A stretch of DNA of 64,000 nt. It comes from Pseudomarimonas salicorniae (GTDB taxonomy: Bacteria; Pseudomonadota; Gammaproteobacteria; Xanthomonadales; Xanthomonadaceae). The stretch lies in contig NZ_JALNMH010000016.1 in the NCBI RefSeq assembly GCF_023156535.1, forward strand, positions 19,085 to 83,084. The letters are read 5' to 3'. This document shows, piece by piece, positions 60,127-64,000 of this stretch (positions within the stretch are counted from its first letter, which is position 1; each line of letters opens with the position of its first letter). A program made the position numbers and the translations under genes. The notes below the pieces were generated by a model. The model ran no database searches, was not told the origin of the DNA, and saw only the letters and a list, made by a program, of their open reading frames with translations.

Positions 60127-60192
60127 ACGCGGTAGCGGGCGGTTGGGGCGCCCGGCGGGGTATTCTTCGCGCTTTCCCGGTGGTCGTGGTTG

Positions 60193-60444
60193 ATGCGCTG
60201 CTTTGTCTACAGAAGCTCCCGTCGAGAGCAGACCTATGTCTACCTCGCCGAGCGCGATGCCTTCGACAGCCTGCCGGCGCCGCTGCGCGGGGCGCTGGGC
60301 GAGCTCGGCTTTGTCCTGGAACTCGAGCTGGGCCCTGACCGCAAGCTGGCCCGCGAGGACCCCGCGGTGGTCCGCGCCAATCTCGCCGGACAGGGCTTCC
60401 ACATCCAGTTTCCTCCCCGGGTCGAGGTGAGCGATGGCGAATGA
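60193..60444 (+). CDS. YcgL domain-containing protein
   Basis: 83 residues: MRCFVYRSSRREQTYVYLAE, followed by FDSLPAPLRGALGELGFVLE and KLAREDPAVVRANLAGQGFH. This is a full-length YcgL (DUF709) protein, conserved in gammaproteobacteria, function unknown. Preceded by an in-frame TTG at 60190. Its last 11 bases overlap the ankyrin gene. Confidence 0.94.
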   Translation: MRCFVYRSSRREQTYVYLAERDAFDSLPAPLRGALGELGFVLELELGPDRKLAREDPAVVRANLAGQGFHIQFPPRVEVSDGE

Positions 60445-63400
60445 GCCGGCCGCCGAAGGCCGGACCGGCGCCGCCATCCTGTGCTACCTGGGCGGCGCGC
60501 TCAGCGGCAGTGCGGCGCTCTTCGTCGACTGGCGGGCGGGCGTCGGCCTGTCCCTGCTGGGCCTGGGCCTGCTCTCGGCCGCGATGGCGCTGGGCCTTGG
60601 CCACGCCCCCGAGGGCGCGCTGGGCCGGACCCTGCTGCGCCGGCTGCCGGTGGGCCTTCTCTGCCTTGTGCTGACCGTGGGCGCGGTCGCCGCGCTGACA
60701 GCCCTGCCGCTGTGGTGGCTGCTGCGCGAGGCCCAGCTGGTGGCGGTGCTCGCGCTCAGCGTGTCGGCGGCGCTGGCCTGGCTCGCGCTGTGGCGGATCT
60801 GGCCGTTCTGGCTGCTGGCCTTCGTCGACCGCGCGCCGCGCGCTGGATGGCTGGGTCCTCTGGACTGCTGGCGCGCCGCGCGCCGGCTGGTCGAGCGTGA
60901 TCCCTCGTTTCCACGCGGCATGCTGGCCGCCCTGCTGGTCCTCCTCCTGCTTTCGGTCAGCGCCCTCGGCGTCGGGCTGTCCGACGGTTTCGGCTGGGAG
61001 CTGGGCGCCGGCGTCGCCCTGGGCTGGTGGTGGCTGCTGGCCCCGGCACTGGCCTTCGTCCTGACCGCGCTGATCGAGCCGGCCCGGCTGGCCGCGCCGC
61101 AGAACGGCGGCCCGGCCGATCCGACGCGCGAGCGCCGGCCGGAGCCGGTCGATCCGGTGATCCTGCCAGCGACGCCGGAGGTCGGTTCTGCCACCCGTCC
61201 GGGCCTGATGCAGGGTGATCCCTCGGCGCGGCTGGTCGCCGCGGCCCGGCTCGGCCGCATCGACGAGGCGATCGCCGCGCTGGATGCCGGGGCCGACCCG
61301 CACCAGCTGCCCGGCGCTGACGAGCGTGACCAGAGGACCCTGGCCATGCTGGCGTCGATTCTTCCGGATACCCGCCTGCTGCGACGGCTGATTGCCGCCG
61401 GTGTCGACATCAACCGTCGCCACCAGGGCCTGACGCCCTTGCTCGCGGCCACCCGCGACAGCCTGCGCGGGCGCCCGGACGCGGTCATGACCCTGCTCGC
61501 CAACGGTGCCGATCCACGCGACGTCGATGGCGAGGGCCGCACCCCTCTGCACTTCGCCGCCCTGGTCGCCGAACCCGATGTGGCCGCCCTGCTGCTTGAT
61601 GCCGGGGCGCCGCTGGAGGCCTTGAACCGGGATGGCTACTCGCCGCTGGGCGTGGCCTGTGGCTGCGGCAACTGGCGCATCGCCCGCTTCCTGGTCGAGC
61701 GCAAGGCTCGGCCGGAGCCGCCGGGCGGCCAGCCGGCCCTGCTGGCCGCGGCCTCGGGCGAGGACGATCCCGCCGGCGTGCAATTGCTGCTGCGCCACAA
61801 GGCCAAGGTCGATGCCCGCGGCCGGCTCGGACGCACCGCCCTGCTCAGCGCCTCGCTGGCCGGCAATGCCGCCATCGTCGGCGAGCTGCTGGGCGCCGGC
61901 GCCAATCCCGATCTGGCCGACGAGCACGGCATTCCGCCCCTGCTCGAAGCGGCCCGCGCCGGCGCCAATGGCGTGCTGGAACAGCTCACCGGCAGCGGGC
62001 TGCGCACCGACGTCGCCGATTCGCATGGACGCAATGCCCTGGTCGTCGCCTGCCAGTCGCCGCGCGCCGACGCCGAGACGGTGGCCCTGCTGCGGGCGAT
62101 GGGTGTCGACCCCTCGCAGCGCGCCGGCGATGGTCGCAGCGCACTGGAATGCGCCGTGGCACAGGCGCGCTGGCCGTTGGTGGCGGTGCTCGATCCGGGC
62201 TATCCGCTGCCCGGCGCGCTGGACGAGCTGGCCGACGGCGGCGGCGGAGAGGCGCTCATCGCCGCGGTCGATCACGATCCGCGTCCGTTCGCTGAACGCC
62301 TCGCTTCGGCATTCGACGATCGCGACGAGGCGCGCGCCGAGCTGCTTCTGCGCTCGCCCGAGGCCGACGCCGCGATCCGCTGGAAGGCGGTGCGGACCTT
62401 CGATGACCGTGAGCATCCGGCGCGGGTGGCGCGTCAGCTGGGCGCCTTCGGGGTCCCCGAGCTGGAATCGGCGAACCGCCTGGCCGAGGCGCTCGGGGAG
62501 GGCCGGGTCGCGCTCGCCCGCGGCCTGCTGGATCGCGGCGTCAGTGCCTCGGGGCTGCGCCTGGCCGAAGCCATTTCCCGCCTGCCGCCCGGGGCATCGG
62601 CCGAGGCCGAGAGCCTGTTCCGCCATCTGCTCGGCGCCGGCGCCGACGCCTGCGCGCCATCTGATGGCCTGAGCGCCCTGATCGCCGCGGTCAATCGCGG
62701 CTGGCATGACCTCTGCGCCGACCTTCTGCAGCGCGGCGCCGCCCTGCAGCACGCCGACCGCCGGGGCTGGACCGCCCTGCATCATGCGGCGGCGGCGGGC
62801 GATGCCGAGTCCGTCGCCCTGCTGTTGCGCGCCGGCGCCCGCCTCGATGCGCGAAGCGTCGATGGATGCACCGCCTACGGCCTGGCCCTGCGCCACGGGC
62901 GCCACGACATCCTCGACTGGCTGGACTGGCATGACTGGAAGCCGCCGGGCCGCCGGCTGCGCGACGCCGACCTCATCGATGCCGCGGCGCAGGGCGACAG
63001 CGCGGCGGTCGAGCGGCTGCTCCTGCTCGGCCTCGAGATCGACGCCCGCGACGGCAAGGGCGCCACGGCCCTGCTGCGCGCCTGCGGCGGCGGCCACGCG
63101 GCCTGCGTGGGCCTGCTCCTGCAGCGCGGCGCCGATTCGGCGGTGGCCGCAGACAGCGGGGCCACCTGCCTCAGCGCGGCGATCAGCATGCGGCACCGCA
63201 GCGTGGTCGAGCGCCTGCTCGACTCCGGTGCCGATCCTGACCAGCCGCTGCCCGGCGAGGTCACCCCCCTGATGGTCGCCGCAGCGCTCGGACTGGCCGA
63301 CATGATCGAGCTGCTGCTGGCCAGGGGTGCCCGCCCGGGGCTACGCGATGCGCAGGGCAACCATGCCCTTCATGCGCTGGCCCAGTGGGGTTTCACCGCG

Positions 63401-63835
63401 CGCGACAGGGCCAGGGCGACGGCCTGCTGGCGAGCGCTGCTCAGCGCCGACCCCGCGGCCGCCGACAGCGACGGGGCCGACGGCCTCAGTCCGCTGCTGC
63501 TTCTGCTCGGCGCCCGTGCCGACCCAGGTCATCCGGCCGACGAGGACTGCCTGCGGCTCCAGCTCGACGTCCTGCTCGGCCAGCCTGTGGATCTCGACCG
63601 CCGCGACGGCCGTGGCTTCGGTCCCTTGCACCTGTGCGCCCTGCACGGCCAGCTTGCCGCCCTGCGCCGCCTGCTCGAAGCCGGCGCCGACCGCGAGGCC
63701 CGTGACAGCCTCAATCGTCGACCGCAGGAAATCGCCGTCATGCGCGGCTTCGTCGACCTCGCCGCCGAGCTCGAACCCGCCGACCGCCACCGCGCGACGC
63801 CGCCGTCGCTGGCAAGGTTCCTCAACAAGCCCTGA
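60434..63835 (+). CDS. Large membrane ankyrin-repeat protein
   Basis: 1133 residues. The first 215 residues contain about five helices (LFVDWRAGVGLSLLGLGLLS, VGLLCLVLTVGAVAALTALP, LVAVLALSVSAALAWLALW, GMLAALLVLLLLSVSALGVG, GVALGWWWLLAPALAFVLTA). From about 255 to the end there are roughly 20 ankyrin repeats (G-A-x-x-D/N-x-x-D-x-x-G-x-T-P/A-L-x-x-A; LLDAGAPLEALNRDGYSPLG, LLLRAGARLDARSVDGCTAY). Ankyrins bind proteins. The size and the membrane anchor are unusual. It overlaps the YcgL gene by 11 bases and is probably translated with it. Confidence 0.93.
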   Translation: MANEPAAEGRTGAAILCYLGGALSGSAALFVDWRAGVGLSLLGLGLLSAAMALGLGHAPEGALGRTLLRRLPVGLLCLVLTVGAVAALTALPLWWLLREAQLVAVLALSVSAALAWLALWRIWPFWLLAFVDRAPRAGWLGPLDCWRAARRLVERDPSFPRGMLAALLVLLLLSVSALGVGLSDGFGWELGAGVALGWWWLLAPALAFVLTALIEPARLAAPQNGGPADPTRERRPEPVDPVILPATPEVGSATRPGLMQGDPSARLVAAARLGRIDEAIAALDAGADPHQLPGADERDQRTLAMLASILPDTRLLRRLIAAGVDINRRHQGLTPLLAATRDSLRGRPDAVMTLLANGADPRDVDGEGRTPLHFAALVAEPDVAALLLDAGAPLEALNRDGYSPLGVACGCGNWRIARFLVERKARPEPPGGQPALLAAASGEDDPAGVQLLLRHKAKVDARGRLGRTALLSASLAGNAAIVGELLGAGANPDLADEHGIPPLLEAARAGANGVLEQLTGSGLRTDVADSHGRNALVVACQSPRADAETVALLRAMGVDPSQRAGDGRSALECAVAQARWPLVAVLDPGYPLPGALDELADGGGGEALIAAVDHDPRPFAERLASAFDDRDEARAELLLRSPEADAAIRWKAVRTFDDREHPARVARQLGAFGVPELESANRLAEALGEGRVALARGLLDRGVSASGLRLAEAISRLPPGASAEAESLFRHLLGAGADACAPSDGLSALIAAVNRGWHDLCADLLQRGAALQHADRRGWTALHHAAAAGDAESVALLLRAGARLDARSVDGCTAYGLALRHGRHDILDWLDWHDWKPPGRRLRDADLIDAAAQGDSAAVERLLLLGLEIDARDGKGATALLRACGGGHAACVGLLLQRGADSAVAADSGATCLSAAISMRHRSVVERLLDSGADPDQPLPGEVTPLMVAAALGLADMIELLLARGARPGLRDAQGNHALHALAQWGFTARDRARATACWRALLSADPAAADSDGADGLSPLLLLLGARADPGHPADEDCLRLQLDVLLGQPVDLDRRDGRGFGPLHLCALHGQLAALRRLLEAGADREARDSLNRRPQEIAVMRGFVDLAAELEPADRHRATPPSLARFLNKP

Positions 63836-63840
63836 GGCCC

Positions 63841-63885
63841 GGTCGGGGCGCGAAGTGCGCATCCGCCCCGGTCCCGCTGTAGACA
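63841..63885. repeat. Truncated family B repeat
   Basis: GGTCGGGGCGCGAAGTGCGC, then CATCCGCCCCGGTCCCGCTG and TAG match the flank and first four bases (GTAG) of family B elements (compare 47790-47812 and the inverse of 53484-53525). The match stops after GTAG; GAGCCAGC is replaced by ACACTCTG. Confidence 0.85.
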
Positions 63886-63897
63886 CTCTGTTCCCTG

Positions 63898-64000
63898 TCA
63901 AGCGATTTCTTGGCTCGGGAACAGCCTGCTCCCGTCGTACTTTTCTGGGCTTTTGACGAGGGTCCAGGCAGCGGTGAGCAGCTTTCTCATGACCGCCACG
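63898..64000 (-). CDS. IS110-family transposase, C-terminus only (rest outside window)
   Basis: Minus-strand frame with stop TGA at 63898-63900 and no start in the window. It encodes VAVMRKLLTAAWTLVKSPEK then YDGSRLFPSQEIA, the usual C-terminal tail of IS110-family (DEDD) transposases (AVMRKLL is diagnostic). The stop lies only 12 bases from the point where the family B repeat is interrupted, so this end of the element is short; in IS110-group elements the guiding bridge RNA lies upstream of the transposase gene, which would be outside the window. Confidence 0.82.
   Translation of the reverse strand, partial: VAVMRKLLTAAWTLVKSPEKYDGSRLFPSQEIA

Noticed and set aside
60095..63196. Thousand-residue open frame on the minus strand
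   Set aside because: It is the antisense frame of the ankyrin and YcgL genes; composition is Arg/Gln/Gly-rich without motifs, as expected for an antisense frame in GC-rich DNA.

Overview
The window is GC-rich chromosomal DNA (roughly two thirds G+C by eye) from a gammaproteobacterium, most likely of the Lysobacterales/Xanthomonadales. The signs are an HU protein with a Lys/Ala-rich N-terminal tail, many secreted proteins with typical Gram-negative signal peptides and lipoboxes, YcgL and DUF3297 genes, and abundant REP-type palindromes with their own Y1 transposases. I see no rRNA or tRNA gene, no CRISPR array and no prophage.

Layout. 1-2.4 kb is a mosaic: the end of a Y1 (IS200/REP-type) transposase gene, a 5'-truncated AAC(3)-I-like acetyltransferase fragment, a CPBP membrane protease gene and a small secreted protein gene. 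Two near-identical 25-bp repeats bracket the fragment and the protease gene. 2.7-6.2 kb has small secreted and stress-type genes (a triple BON-domain protein, an SDR-like oxidoreductase, DUF3297). 6.3-9.6 kb has a tightly coupled three-gene operon (fatty acid hydroxylase/sterol desaturase family, an unknown protein, an HTTM-DCC fusion) with a divergent XRE-type regulator. 10-17.3 kb holds a beta-propeller-like exported protein, a frameshifted membrane protein remnant, a DUF1772 protein, a thioredoxin-fold protein, a 1101-residue Sel1/TPR protein and a membrane-anchored protein. 17.7-21.7 kb holds a two-component system facing a Spy/CpxP-like periplasmic protein and a DUF1996 protein. 22-30.9 kb holds mostly uncharacterised envelope proteins, a J-domain protein, a lipoprotein alpha/beta hydrolase and a potassium-channel-type ionotropic receptor of the GluR0 kind.

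30.9-32.5 kb is a RAYT (REP-associated tyrosine transposase) gene inside an array of about 150-bp palindromic units. The array is flanked on both sides by copies of the 3' end of one gene: a degenerate fragment at 30.94-31.03 kb and the intact gene at 32.54-33.25 kb. 33.4-36.5 kb is a GntR/ABC-transporter operon ending in an acyltransferase, with a perfect operator palindrome upstream. 36.7-45.2 kb holds a Ca2+/Na+ antiporter, a PH-domain protein, HU, a 23-residue basic micro-ORF, a slipin/NfeD pair, a GNAT protein and a WD40/TolB-like protein.

45.2-52.6 kb carries secreted PQQ-type sugar dehydrogenase and DUF1800/DUF1501 genes that share an uncharacterised module of about 110 residues (motif W/F-F-D-P/A-x-Q-x-G-H-G). 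It occurs once at the C-terminus of the dehydrogenase and twice at the N-terminus of the DUF1800 protein. The latter sits in a coupled operon with a protein bearing a CxxxCH motif. 52.7-60.4 kb holds a fasciclin protein, a MOD1 sensor plus PAS-PAS-GGDEF-EAL pair, an S9 peptidase, DUF4197, a methyltransferase and YcgL. 60.4-63.8 kb is a 1133-residue membrane ankyrin protein. The right edge is the end of an IS110-family transposase gene abutting a REP-type repeat that is cut off in its conserved core.

Three palindromic repeat families are dispersed in intergenic spaces: A (GGTGCGG-4-CCGCACC), B (GTAGGAGCCAGC...) and C (CCGCGGTCGCGCCC...). The most interesting observations are the RAYT array with its duplicated flank, the IS110 end within a REP-type repeat, the shared GHG module, the desaturase/HTTM-DCC operon and the inverted composite repeat blocks at 38 and 58 kb.
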